Below, piece by piece: positions 35,957-53,500 of a stretch of DNA of 64,000 nucleotides; the first letter of the stretch is position 1, and each line of letters starts with the position of its first letter. The position numbers and the translations under genes were made by a program. This DNA comes from Ostrinia nubilalis (lineage: Eukaryota; Arthropoda; Insecta; Lepidoptera; Crambidae), in the NCBI RefSeq assembly GCF_963855985.1, contig NC_087099.1:9454001-9518000 (forward strand). The letters are read 5' to 3'. Below the pieces are notes generated by a model. That model saw nothing but the letters and a program-made list of their open reading frames with translations. It was not told the DNA's origin and ran no database searches.

Positions 35957-37007
35957 ATGAATTCGCTATGGAGGCGTGTAATAAGACCATCTTACATCAA
36001 TAATTATATATATAAGCAAGTATCAAGCCAAAGATGCGTACACAATTTCATGTTAAAAAACATAAACATAACCTCAACAGTAGTTAAATATCCTCCGATT
36101 ATGCTAAACTCTTCGCGATTTAAGTCTAAAAAGGTAAACATTTTGTATTAGGAAGCATTAACTTTTAATAATTGAGCTATTTCCGATGTGTTATTGTTTG
36201 TGGAATAAAATCTTTGTGTTATTTTTTTATCTAGATTCTTGTTTCTTTCAGCAACATGCACAGGACTCTGATGACGAAGGTGATGTACAGTCCGATGATT
36301 CTTCTTTGTCACGTGATTCCAAAGTAGTCAAATTCAACACCACTACCATGCGCACTGATGTTATACTGAAATCGGCACTTGGGGTAGCTAGGAAGTAAGT
36401 ATAGTTCTTGCAACTTCCGAAGGCGAGTGAGCTTTACTTGTGTGTGTAGGTGTACATGCACATAACTATAGTGTCGTTTATTAAAACTTGAAATGGAACA
36501 GTACCGAGCCACCACACATGTAAAGCTCACTCGCCTTCCTGAATTGCAACAATATTTATTTAATATTTAAATCCTGTCTATAAATATATTTTCTCCAATA
36601 TCTTAGTTCAGCTGTGTATTCAATGTAAAAAAATTGATTACAGCAAAATAGAGCAAGTTTTTTATGAAAGCAAAATAAGAGTAAATGGAAAGAAAATTCT
36701 CAAAAAGAGTGCATCGGTAAGGATCCATTATTTAATATGCAATACAAATTATTTCGTTACTAAAGTTTTTTATCAAGATCCTAATATTTTTTCTCCATAG
36801 GTAAAAGTTGGAGATGAGGTTGACGTGATCAAATCAGTCAGTCCCAAAAACCCTGACCACTTATATGTATCAAGAGTAGAAATTATAAATGTAGCTGCTA
36901 CAGAAGATAATATTGTGGTCACAGCAAGAAGGTTTAAGAATTTACTAATAGAAAATTATGAAAAAGACCCTTATAAATCTGGAGCTGTGGATCCTGACAC
37001 TCAATAA
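35957..37007 (+). CDS. MTRES1: Mitochondrial transcription rescue factor 1 (C6orf203-type S4 protein)
   Basis: Four exons: 35957-36133, 36252-36394, 36644-36716 and 36801-37007, giving 199 residues with all phases matching and GT-AG borders. The start is the first ATG (AAAAATGA context). The N-terminus is basic and free of acidic residues for about 50 residues, as expected for a mitochondrial presequence. An acidic stretch (QDSDDEGDVQSDDSS) follows. The C-terminal half is an S4-like RNA-binding fold: RTDVILKSALGVARNKIE, then FYESKIRVNGKKILKKS and VKVGDEVDVI. This order matches MTRES1, which binds RNA in mitochondria and, from the known family, protects mitochondrial transcription and aids stalled mitoribosomes. 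Intron 2 starts with a MITE 7 bp after its donor. It converges with MCM9. Confidence 0.88.
36402..36552 (+). mobile_element. TA-targeting MITE, copy 3 of 4, at a splice donor
   Basis: Termini TAGTTCTTGCAACTTCCGAA and CCTGAATTGCAACAA, flanked by TA (36400-36401 and 36553-36554). The left TA overlaps the last base of the GTAAGT donor of MTRES1 intron 2 (36395-36400), so the element fills the intron from position +8. Confidence 0.88.
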
Positions 37008-37121
37008 TCCATGGAAAACTTGTTTTAATAGTGCAATAATGTAGACATTTAAGAAAACAATATTTTTAACAACATGTTTTATTTAAAAAATAACTACTGT
37101 AAATTCATGATTCCTTAATCT

Positions 37122-43569
<6,448 letters not shown>

Positions 43570-43757
43570 TATTTATGTATTTACATTAATATTAATAATT
43601 TCATTCAAAATTAAAATCGCGGCTGGCCGAAACATTAAATTGTCAAATTGACATTAAGTTGACATTTAACAAGTCCCAGTAGGGATGCGTCTTTTGCACT
43701 ATTCAATATTTGTTAATTGAATAGTTTTATTTATCGATTGAAAGTTAAAAGGCACAC

Positions 43758-45008
43758 GGGTATTTCGCCAAAAATGGTCAATTTTGCCTAATTTCCTTGG
43801 TACGAAATATATTTTTGTTTTTAACTATTTTTAGTTTCCCATTGTATTAAGTAGCAAAAACTAAGCTAATATATCTAAAAGGGGTGTCATAATTCGTTTT
43901 AGAAACAAAGTTACAAGGTCATGAATATTTGGTAGCCAAGGAAATTATTATAAATATTTTTTTCTCTAAGTTTTCTTCTGTGCTTTGCTTTTTTTTGTTC
44001 GACCCATTTTTGTGTACCTTCGCAAGCAAACATACCAATGAATATTGTATCATTACGACCTTTTTACACAACTAAGGAAGGTAAATTCAGTAGATTGAGT
44101 TAATAGTTAAAAACAAGTTGTTCTATATCTATTCTGATACCCATTTCTTAAAATGTAAATTTTTAACTTATTCCAATAAAGAAATACTCAATATTAGACT
44201 TTACGCCGAATTAAAAATGGTCTTTTATAATTTCCTAGGCCATTTTATGCCACGGAAAACAAGGAAATTAGGGCCAAAGAAATTAGATTTATGCCTAAAA
44301 GACACCACAGACAAAAACCTATTTACCCTATGCATTTACTATTTAAATCATGGGTTTACCCCTACAAACACTACATCTGTGTAAATAAACAATAAAATTA
44401 ATCCATTGTTTAGCTGCAAAAAACCGTCCAAAGAAATTGACTTTTTAGTAAACAAAAACCCAAGGAGGGACCTACTTATGCGATTTGTCGCGAAACTGAT
44501 CAACGAAGTACTGACCTGCCTCGATGGCCTCTTGGGACGAAATGGCCGAGTGTAACGGTGCAGTGCATTACATCCTAAGTTATTTCGTTTCGTTACTACA
44601 ATGGTTGAAAAGAAGACACAGGGAAATTATACTTTTGACTCGGACAAGAACTTAACTTCACTTTATTTCCTTCCTTTAAGTATTTGACATTTAAAGATTT
44701 TATTTTCCGATAGCCAAACGTTTCTCCAATATAAAGAGAGTGCTATTAGAATGAAATTACGCTTCAATTTGTTATAATGTGCCTTCATTTTGGCAAACAA
44801 CAGTAATGGACATAACAAGGAAATTAGAAAAACGACTTTTGATTAAGTTTTTCTACGGTATTATTTGTAGTTTCTGCTATTGTAATAGCAAAAACAAATA
44901 AAACTTTTTATCAACTTTCCCATAAAAATAGTTTTTTACATATAAATATAAAAAAACATGTGTTCGCCTGCCTGGACACAGAAAATTTACTGTTTCGGCG
45001 AAATACCC
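43758..45008. mobile_element. Unclassified terminal-inverted-repeat element with ACAC duplication
   Basis: The 12-bp ends GGGTATTTCGCC and GGCGAAATACCC enclose 1251 bp, flanked by ACAC (43754-43757 and 45009-45012). The 11-mer CAAGGAAATTA occurs exactly at 43937, 44260 and 44816, and inverted at 43789. An 88-codon Lys- and Leu-rich frame (44118-44384) has no domain I recognise. The 4-bp duplication is compatible with several DNA transposon superfamilies; I cannot choose. Confidence 0.7.
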
Positions 45009-45070
45009 ACACAACAACTTAAAAAGCCAAAAACGAGCGCACGCGCAGTCAACGCAACGTCAGTCGTCAC

Positions 45071-45763
45071 TAGAGATGGGTTTCCACCCGGGTAAAAACC
45101 CACATGAGGGTAAAAACCCAATAAAAACCCGTTTCATTCCACCCGTGGGTGTTTACACCGGGTGAAAACAAATAATTTTATAATTATTTCAATTGGTATC
45201 TTTTCTTTATTTTTATTGAATTTTTCTCATCTAAGTTTATTGATTAATAAGTAATAAGTCAAATTTAACACTAATATGCATTAATATCGTGGCCAAATCG
45301 TAAAATTGATGACGTTATGATGATGTCACCAATTATTTTATAAAATGGTGTTATTTCAAGAATCGTTGAACCGATTTAGAAGAAATTTAGTAGAAACACA
45401 ATAATTTGTGATCATGGCAAGGACATGGAGGGGGGGGGGGGGACTTTGATGACATTACGGTATAAAGTTACAAATAACAACACCAACTACAAAGTACTTC
45501 TGCTTAAAAACTTGAAATCGGACCGCCCATCCGCCACTGTAACGCATTGTAACGTTTTTCAAGACCTCCTCTCCCCCCAGATTGCATTACGTAACACTAG
45601 AAAGCCCCCTTAGCAACAAATACCACTTCTCACTTTAAAAAAACGCTATTTTTGTTTTCACCCACCAGAATGGGTGATAATGGGTAAAAACCGGGTTTTT
45701 ACCCAAATCACCCAGTTTTAACCCAATCGGGTGAAATGGGTTTTTACCCACTACCCATCTCTA
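45071..45763. mobile_element. hAT-type MITE with 8-bp duplication
   Basis: Ends TAGAGATGGGT and ACCCATCTCTA, with an exact 8-bp duplication GTCGTCAC (45063-45070 and 45764-45771). Both subterminal regions are crowded with ACCCGGGT- and GGGTAAAAACCC-like units, which can pair with each other. A poly-G run lies at 45430-45443. Non-coding. Confidence 0.87.
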
Positions 45764-45904
45764 GTCGTCACGCGCCATTATGTTGACGGTACAAGGCATA
45801 GAGAAAAGTAATACATAGGAAATAGAGAACCCTCTCTGTCAAATTTTTGAGCCTACTAATTGACAGCCTGGTGTTAAATTCCCTGTACTTAACCTACGTA
45901 CGTA

Positions 45905-45985
45905 ACGCTCACATACATACATAGTACACGCACACATACATACATAAAGTCCACGCACACATACACACAGTTCACGCACACATAG
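45905..45985. repeat. CACACATA-type microsatellite
   Basis: An irregular array of CACGCACACATACATACATA-like units. Confidence 0.75.
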
Positions 45986-45989
45986 GCCC

Positions 45990-47160
45990 TCATAACCTTC
46001 AAAGAATTTTTTTTTTTTTTTTTATTTATTTAAGGCATCAAACAGTCATGTATAGTTACAAGTTTTACATAAATATTAAGTTTTTACAATAGACCAAACA
46101 GTGCCTGTAATTGTACATTATTGTTAAAAAAATATTTCAACAGACGCGTATCAGTTTGCTAAACAAATAAAAGTACAGATAGAAACAAGAGAACAGAAGA
46201 ATAAAACAACATTAATATAAATGGGGTGAATTTAAGCAGGTACCCACATTTACCAATCAAAAACAAATCCTTAATTATGTATTAAATACAAGTTCAAAAT
46301 ATACATGTGTTTCCAAAAAAAAAAAAAAAGTATTTATGTGCTATCAAAACTTTGCGCTAGAGTAAATTTCAATTTGTGTAGGGATATATTAAGTATATCT
46401 ATATTGGTGTATTCCTTATTGTAAGTGTTAGTGGAACGAAAAATAAATGAGTTATAATCTGGCCAGGAACATAAAAACCCTGGCATAGAGGCGCGTCAAT
46501 TGCATTTGATAGTGCAACACTGAGTACAGTCGTACCTGTGTTAAATTAATAGGCTAACTTTATGTATCAGGATTCAGGATTACGGGCTAATTTGATATTT
46601 TCATAAATTAACGAAAAAATATTATTATAGGTAACCTGGTTTAAATAAATTAAATGAAACCATCAATCGAGCTAGTAGGATTTATTTTATTATTCATCAA
46701 TAATCAAATTCAGAACTTGAATATTCAACTGCAATGTCTGCTCATGAACGCTTCAAACTCGGTACTTCTTTCCCAATTCCATAAAATTCAACACTTAGAA
46801 AGTGACAAAAACTTTAAAATAGGTAGTTGAAACAAACCACAGCTAATTTTCATAGTGGACTGTACTATACGATAAACATGTCAGTCAATTTGACAACCTT
46901 TGTCGGAAACATTATTCAATGAAAATATTGTCCGAACCCTTAGTATTACTCTTCGACAAATACTTTAACACATTGTGAACCACTTTTCTTTCACGACTAT
47001 AAAAAGATTTTAGGAATTTAATACACAAAATCAATTGCGCACATTTAAAATAAAGTTTGTTTACACTTTGACAGCAATAGACTGACATGCAAGGTGACAT
47101 GTCAATGAAGTTTTCAGTTACTGTTGCCATTAAAAGAAATTAGTACCATTAGTTTTCCGC
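45990..47160. other. Gene-free stretch with a T-rich tract
   Basis: A poly-T tract at 46007-46023 followed by AAGGCATCAAACAG resembles the reversed tail of a retroelement, but no coding part is visible. The rest is AT-rich. Confidence 0.4.
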
Positions 47161-47163
47161 AAC

Positions 47164-47787
47164 ATGGCGAGGGTTTTTATGTTCCTGGTCGGGCTATACC
47201 TGTATATTTTTTACGATAAAGCGGAGGAACAAAAAGTGGTAGGGAACGTGAGGAGCGCACCGGCAATCGAACACGTGATACGAAGGGTAGTTTACTAAGC
47301 AGCAACGAAGAATCGACATAGTTGTTAAGTATTTTGTAAAGCAAGTTGAATTATTGTTTTTATGATGTACAATGTAGAATTTTTTCAAATCCATTATTTT
47401 GAAAATATTTATCTTTATGGTGTACGTATTGTATTATTTTCAAAACAATGGATTTGGAAAAATTCTACATTGCACATGGAAATGCAAATAAGTAAACAAA
47501 AACTTTTGAATTTAATAATTTTACTTTATGAACACACATAACATAATAATATTATACACCAAAAGCGTCTTTTCGCAAAGTTTTCAACAACACTAAAAAA
47601 GCATTTGCACATTGAGAAAACTCAGATCACTTGTGAACATAACAGAAAGTTTCTTCGCGATTCACGAAGGAACGAACAAAACTCCGATGAACCAGAACAG
47701 CAGCAGGTACGAAGGAATGAACTTGAATTTGACTCGACGACTCTTCAATACTTTAATAGGGCCACAGAAAACTTAAATGATGGCTAA
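47164..47787 (+). CDS. Candidate small two-exon membrane or secreted protein gene
   Basis: An ATG in good context (AACATGG, 47164) opens a frame with a hydrophobic N-terminus (MARVFMFLVGLYLYIFY) followed by charged residues. At 47248 a good donor GTGAGG follows codon AAC in phase 0. An acceptor at 47580 (TTTTCGCAAAG) would join an open frame to the stop at 47787, giving about 95 residues ending FDSTTLQYFNRATENLNDG. Without splicing the first frame gives only 44 residues. I do not recognise a family. The proposed intron contains an inverted repeat (47363-47404 and 47436-47475). Coding status is uncertain. Confidence 0.3.
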
Positions 47788-47789
47788 GA

Positions 47790-48760
47790 AAACAAGAATG
47801 CATATAACATAACAAAAACAACACCGGCCATTTTGGAGGAAAAACAATGTTGCCATATGTTAAATAGTAATTTCTACTACTCTATTATGTAAATTATAAC
47901 AAAAATGTCAATGTTCAGTTTTAAATTAAAACAAATTAATTTCATTTAAAAAAAGTTTTCACATTGTAATTAACAATATTCTCAAATATATTTTAATTAA
48001 GAAAAAAATGAAAATATGAAGGAAACAGGAGCAGCGACATCTAGAGCGTTTTAGGGTAGTTAAAAAGTATTTGAATTTATTCACCGATGTCGCTGTTTGG
48101 AAGCAAGTTTCACTTCGATGACCGTTGTATGGAAGTTTCCACACCCTGGTACAAAGGGGAACAATGATACAGTTACGAATGTATATAAAGGCACTGGGTC
48201 TCTATCAGAAGGAACTCTAGGGGTGGAATCTCCATAGGCGTGGGTTAACGGGCAAGGAGATAATATCTTGGATGGTTGACAATCACTTTTCCTACAATTT
48301 AACGTTCCACCAAACTCAACACGCTTTCAAAGATAACCTCGCAGCCGCCTGCTCACACTTGACATGACACAACTGATTGACAGTTATCTTTTTCTGCGCA
48401 TCAGTCGGGTGTTACGTTTAGGAATCACAAACCTTCTGCTCTACAGATTTCTACAGATAACATAATATTAAGATTGGTACTATTAATCATCAATAATAAT
48501 TTGCAGCATCTGTGTCCGGCGCCGACATATACAAAACTTTTCTGAGTTGATAAGTGTGCTATGACCTTAACAAGGCTGGTTTTAAGATCAGTGTACTTGA
48601 TCTCCTTTGCCAAACTGAAATGGGTAAATATTATAAACAAAGAGTGCGTCAGCTGTCATAAATGTCATCTCCAAATGTCAAAAAAGTGCGCTCAAAAAAC
48701 AACAGTAGCGTTCACAAGCGTTGAAAAAACAAATTAACTTTTATTCATTTATTCCAATAA
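47790..48760. other. Intergenic region upstream of POLD3
   Basis: No gene recognised. Confidence 0.4.
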
Positions 48761-48763
48761 AGT

Positions 48764-50170
48764 ATGGTTAAAATTTCTGAAAATATGAATACTCTGAAAG
48801 AGATGTTGCTGGACGAACGGAAGCTAGTCACGTATGTATCACTTAGCAAAGAAATGTGTATTCATGTGAACGAAAGCAAGTCCCTTCTGAAAGAAATAAT
48901 TGATTATCTAAAGAAGAAAGACCCCGATATTCAACTTAACATTAATTACATGATATCTGGATTGTTAGAAACCAATAAAGCTCAAACTACGGTTTGTAAC
49001 GAGACAGAATTAGACAAATTTAAAAACAATCTGAAAGTGTTATTCTACCAACATGTGTACAGTGTAAGCGTGGGAACACCGTCAGTAGATAATGTCTCAC
49101 TTATGGCACTTAATAACTTATCCGATTTTTCACTATGCACTGGACTTGTAAAGAGTAACTCTTGTGTTAAGAGGTCACCTGAAGAAATAGGAGGTTTGAA
49201 AACTAACAGCCAACAAAATGTAATGATTGAGCAGAAACCCAGTAGTTCTGGTACAAAAGTAGTCAAACAAGAAAAGAAAAATGACAACAATAAAGTAAAT
49301 GATGTCAAGCAAGTCACTAAGATTCAAGAAACAAAGTCGGAGCCCATTATTAAAAGTGAAACCATTTCACCTAAAAAAGAGTCTTCAAGCAACAATGTCC
49401 AGAAATCTGACAACAAAAAGGTCAACAAATCTCAAAAAGGTATTGCAGGATTTTTCAACAAATCTAATAGTGTCCCTGCTAAGAAAGTGGTAAATGGCAC
49501 TAAAGAAATAGAACAAAAGAATAGTTTAAAGCAAATAACGCCTCTAGTGAAGGATACAACTGAAGTCAAAGTTGAGAAAATGGATGTGGATGAAGAAGTT
49601 CCTGAACAATCTGAGAAAGTTATAGAAGTTTCTGAACAATCCAAGAAAGTTGTAGAATCCAAGAAACAGGACACTGTAGCACCAGCAAAAGAGAAGAATA
49701 AAACACTCAATACAATTAAAAAGAATGCCAAAGTTGATAAGAAAAGAAAAAGAGTTCTGCATGTCTCTGATAGTGAAGATGAAGAGGAGAAAGATGATCC
49801 TTTCAAACCAGAGCCTGTGGCTATGGAAGACTCTGAAGATGAGATTCCACCAACTCCATTAGTTAACACAGTCAAAATAACTTCAGGAATAGTCAACCCC
49901 AAGAAAAAAAGAAAGATTGTGGATAAAACCTACACTGATGAGGATGGTTACATTTTAACTAAGAAGGAGGAAATCTATGAAAGTTGTTCTGAAAATGAGG
50001 AAGAAGCGAGTATTAAAGAAAATGTCCAACACATAAATAAGGTGAAGAAAGAAGTTTCACCCCCAGAAAAGAAAAATGCTACCAAAAATACCAAAAAGAA
50101 GATAGCTTCACCTCAAAAAGGGAAACAAGCTACACTAATGAGTTTCTTCAAAAAAGTACCTCAGAAATAA
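48764..50170 (+). CDS. POLD3: DNA polymerase delta subunit 3 (p66/p68)
   Basis: A single uninterrupted exon of 468 codons. The N-terminal about 130 residues form the CDC27/POLD3 winged-helix domain that contacts the POLD2 subunit (TLKEMLLDERKLVTYVSLSK, then YYL-type and LFYQHVYSV blocks). A long Lys-, Glu- and Ser-rich disordered region follows, with acidic HVSDSEDEEEKDD and the KTYTDEDGYI block shared with animal POLD3. The C-terminus carries a PCNA-binding PIP box QATLMSFF (455-462) just before the stop. A second full PIP consensus, QKGIAGFF, lies at 224-231. The subunit gives polymerase delta processivity on PCNA and acts in break-induced replication and, with pol zeta, in translesion synthesis. 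AATAAA occurs near 50301. It converges with TAF5L. Confidence 0.92.
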   Translation: MVKISENMNTLKEMLLDERKLVTYVSLSKEMCIHVNESKSLLKEIIDYLKKKDPDIQLNINYMISGLLETNKAQTTVCNETELDKFKNNLKVLFYQHVYSVSVGTPSVDNVSLMALNNLSDFSLCTGLVKSNSCVKRSPEEIGGLKTNSQQNVMIEQKPSSSGTKVVKQEKKNDNNKVNDVKQVTKIQETKSEPIIKSETISPKKESSSNNVQKSDNKKVNKSQKGIAGFFNKSNSVPAKKVVNGTKEIEQKNSLKQITPLVKDTTEVKVEKMDVDEEVPEQSEKVIEVSEQSKKVVESKKQDTVAPAKEKNKTLNTIKKNAKVDKKRKRVLHVSDSEDEEEKDDPFKPEPVAMEDSEDEIPPTPLVNTVKITSGIVNPKKKRKIVDKTYTDEDGYILTKKEEIYESCSENEEEASIKENVQHINKVKKEVSPPEKKNATKNTKKKIASPQKGKQATLMSFFKKVPQK

Positions 50171-50524
50171 TTTTCATTTACATGTTTATTGTAACAGTCC
50201 TAGAAAATATTTTTATTACATGATGAGATAGATACTTGATAAAATAGATCTATGTAATAATTTGTAGCTAGAAAAACTACTATTTAGTGTTAGTACTTGA
50301 AATAAAATCATGAGTAATTTTTTTATTAGTTTCCTGGAGATAGAACAATTAAGTTATTTTGAACATGATTAGGAGTTTTACTTTTTGAAACAAATGTAAT
50401 ACATAACTTTATACAGGCATGTTTAGGAAGGACACTTAATTGTTTTTTGTCATAATTGTTGAAAATAAAAGAGCATGTAAATATTGAACTTATTTTAATA
50501 CATATTAAAGTTGTGACAGTATGT

Positions 50525-53500
50525 TTATCTTTTTGTTCCAATCGCCACCACCCAGTCAGGATGGACTTGTACATCTACCAGATATGAGCATTTTGTGTTG
50601 TAAGTTGCAGACTGCACATCTTGGCTGGATACTTGTCTGTAGACAAATAAATAAAATTAATAAATTAGAATAATTAGTTCTAAAAAATGTAACTAAGTTA
50701 CAGATACAAAACATATTTCCAAATACAAGTCACATTGTACACAATGATGTGAAGGAAATTTACAAGTGACTAAGGCCCAGAACAGACGGTGAAACGCTAC
50801 TGCAACGAAACTGCAACTGCTAGTTACTTTTGAGTTGCATCTAAGTTTCTGCCATAGCGTCCGTTGAGAGACCACACATGACGCGACCAGTTAGAAACTT
50901 AGTTTCAGTTTCATTCATCAGAATCATCAGAAAGTTGCAGTTTCGTTGCAGTCGCGTTTCACCGTCTGTTCTGGGCCTAAGAAGTATGTTTGTACTACTT
51001 GTGAGCAGAGATCACATCTCAACACACTGTCAGATAAAATTAATTTGAGTGGTGTAGAAGCAAACCTGCATCATTACGATATATTGAGTTTTAAAAATAA
51101 ACTATAATAGAAATACTTTTTATCATTTTTACTTACTTATTCTTAGGATGATTATCCCATAGAACTTTGACTACTCCATCCATTCCAGCAGAGCAGAGAA
51201 GTGAATTCTCTATGGACAAATCACTTGGATCAGACTGGACTCTGTTTGTAAGACTGGCTTTCCCCACAGCTGACCAGTCGAGGGCAGTGATCTTTCCATG
51301 GTGTCCCCTGTGTTCATGCACAGAGGTGCAAGTTCCTAAATCCCATATCTTGATTTTCTTATCATCACCTATAACAAATATGAAGCATTTTAGAAATATG
51401 TGCACAGTTTTTAATTCTATTAGGTATAATGCAAGGAAAAATAAAACTTAATGCAAAATCATAGACATAGTAGTGTAGTTAGAAGCCTTTGGCACCCTTA
51501 GTCTGTCTCAAAAAGTGGATGCGAGGCTTAAGATTCGAAAGGTCGATTAGTGCTGCTGCTGGACCGCTTCTGTGTGTAGCAAATACTGGCCAGTGGGCGG
51601 CGTTACTTATGAGTGGCGATAGCGATACTGACCAGCGCTGGCGAGGTAGTCGCCAGACGGTGCGAATGCGAGCGCTCGCACCACGCCACGGTGTCCCCAC
51701 AACACCCGCACCAGTCGCGCGTCGCACACGGTCCATAGACGCACGGAGCGGTCTGCCCCACCTGTCGCTATGTACGCCTCGTTTGGGTGAAACTTTACGG
51801 CCTGCAAATGATAATAGAGTAGTTAAAATATTTAAACACAAAACGAGTATGGTAATAAAAAAAAATAACGATATTAGCACAACCCGGTCGAGATACTGCG
51901 AACCTCGCTGGAATGCGACTCCCTCAACTCAAACTCACCACATCTCCCCTTGTTAGCTGCGTTTTTACTTGAGCGTCGATGTCACGCCGCCAGGTACGCA
52001 GTTAACTCGACCGCGCAATAGTCTTATAAATTACTGGCCAGTTACTTCGAATTTAAACTTACCGTGACATCAGAATTGTGCCCCACAAATACCCTTACTG
52101 GGAAGGTTCTGTCTAGGGACCAAAGCTTCGCAGTTCTGTCGTGAGATCCTGTTACTATGAATGGTGAATTTTCTGCAATATCCATGCACCAAATTGGATA
52201 GTTGTGGCCCCTGCAATGGAATAGAATGAAGTAAGTATTCCATAAACAGAAACATAAGGTTGCAAAAAATATATTATTTTGGTTTATTAGAACTGCTCTA
52301 ACATACATTAGTAGTATTTAAGGGTACCTGTAAACAGATGCGCAAGAGTAGTCGAAAAGTCGCCACGCTCTCATGGTGTTATCATGCGAGACAGACAGGA
52401 TCAATTGCTCCTGAGCTAGCACCTTCACCGCTTGGATGGGACCCGTGTGACCTCTAAGAGGCTGCCCTGTGTTCACTTGTCTGTAACAGAAAGTAGACAA
52501 TCATCAGAAATCCTTGTTTGAAGCTAATGTTAAGACAAAGCTGGAAATCATACCTATGCAGCTATGGATAATGGTTTTAAATTACTTTATGTATGTTAAG
52601 TGTTAAAAATGAGGCCCGGTTTCACCAAGGTGGAGGGATGCGGGGAAGTGTCGAGCCGTCAAATTTTTGTATAGAATTTGACAGCGGCGGTGGCGCAGCG
52701 CGGTGCGTATAAATGGAAATAATGAAATCTGATTGGTTATTCAACACTTCTCCACTGCTCTGCCTTGGTGGAAATCGGGCCTAACAAGAAATTGAAAGGA
52801 GACAAATATTTATTTTTAAAATTATATTTTATGATAATAAGGCCCCTCTCCCACGGCAACTTTTTGTAGCGATTCTGTAGCGCGTTCGCATCGATACAGT
52901 CGCGATGCGGTCGCTCGCTGTGTGCCGTGTGCTGTAGTGCGTTGCAAATGCGACTAACGCGCGTTAGTAGCGATGCTGTCACTACAAAATGTCACCGTGG
53001 GCGAGGGCCCTAAGGAATATTTCACTTACAAAGTGTTATCCTCGGGTGTAGGTTCAGGTGGAACAAAACAGGCCAATTCAAACTCTGATATATTGCGGTT
53101 CACTATGCGCTTCACATTATTTTGTCCAAGGTCCCATATCCTAATTTCTGAGTTGCTGAAGCCACCACATAGCAAATTGCAGTTCAGATCTGTCGTAGCA
53201 CATATTAAGCTGTGGAGAAAAGAAATGTAAGTAAACAAAAGTAAGTCCATTGAACCAGTTTCAAATTTGTACAAAAATGTTTCATGACTTACTGAGAATC
53301 AGGTGCAGCTACTTTATAAAGTTTAAGTGGCGCCATGGACTCTCTTACCCCCCTTATAGCATCTTGCAATTCTCGTAATTCTTTATCAACTATTGGGTAT
53401 TCTGTGTGGCCATTACATTTTGAGAATATGTCTGCAACAAAAACACATTTTTATGTGGCCATTTCATTAAATGAATAATAATGGCACAAAATACACAACA

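Noticed and set aside
49432..49902. 156-codon minus-strand frame rich in Ser and Phe
   Set aside because: Antisense shadow of the Lys/Glu/Asp-rich POLD3 linker.
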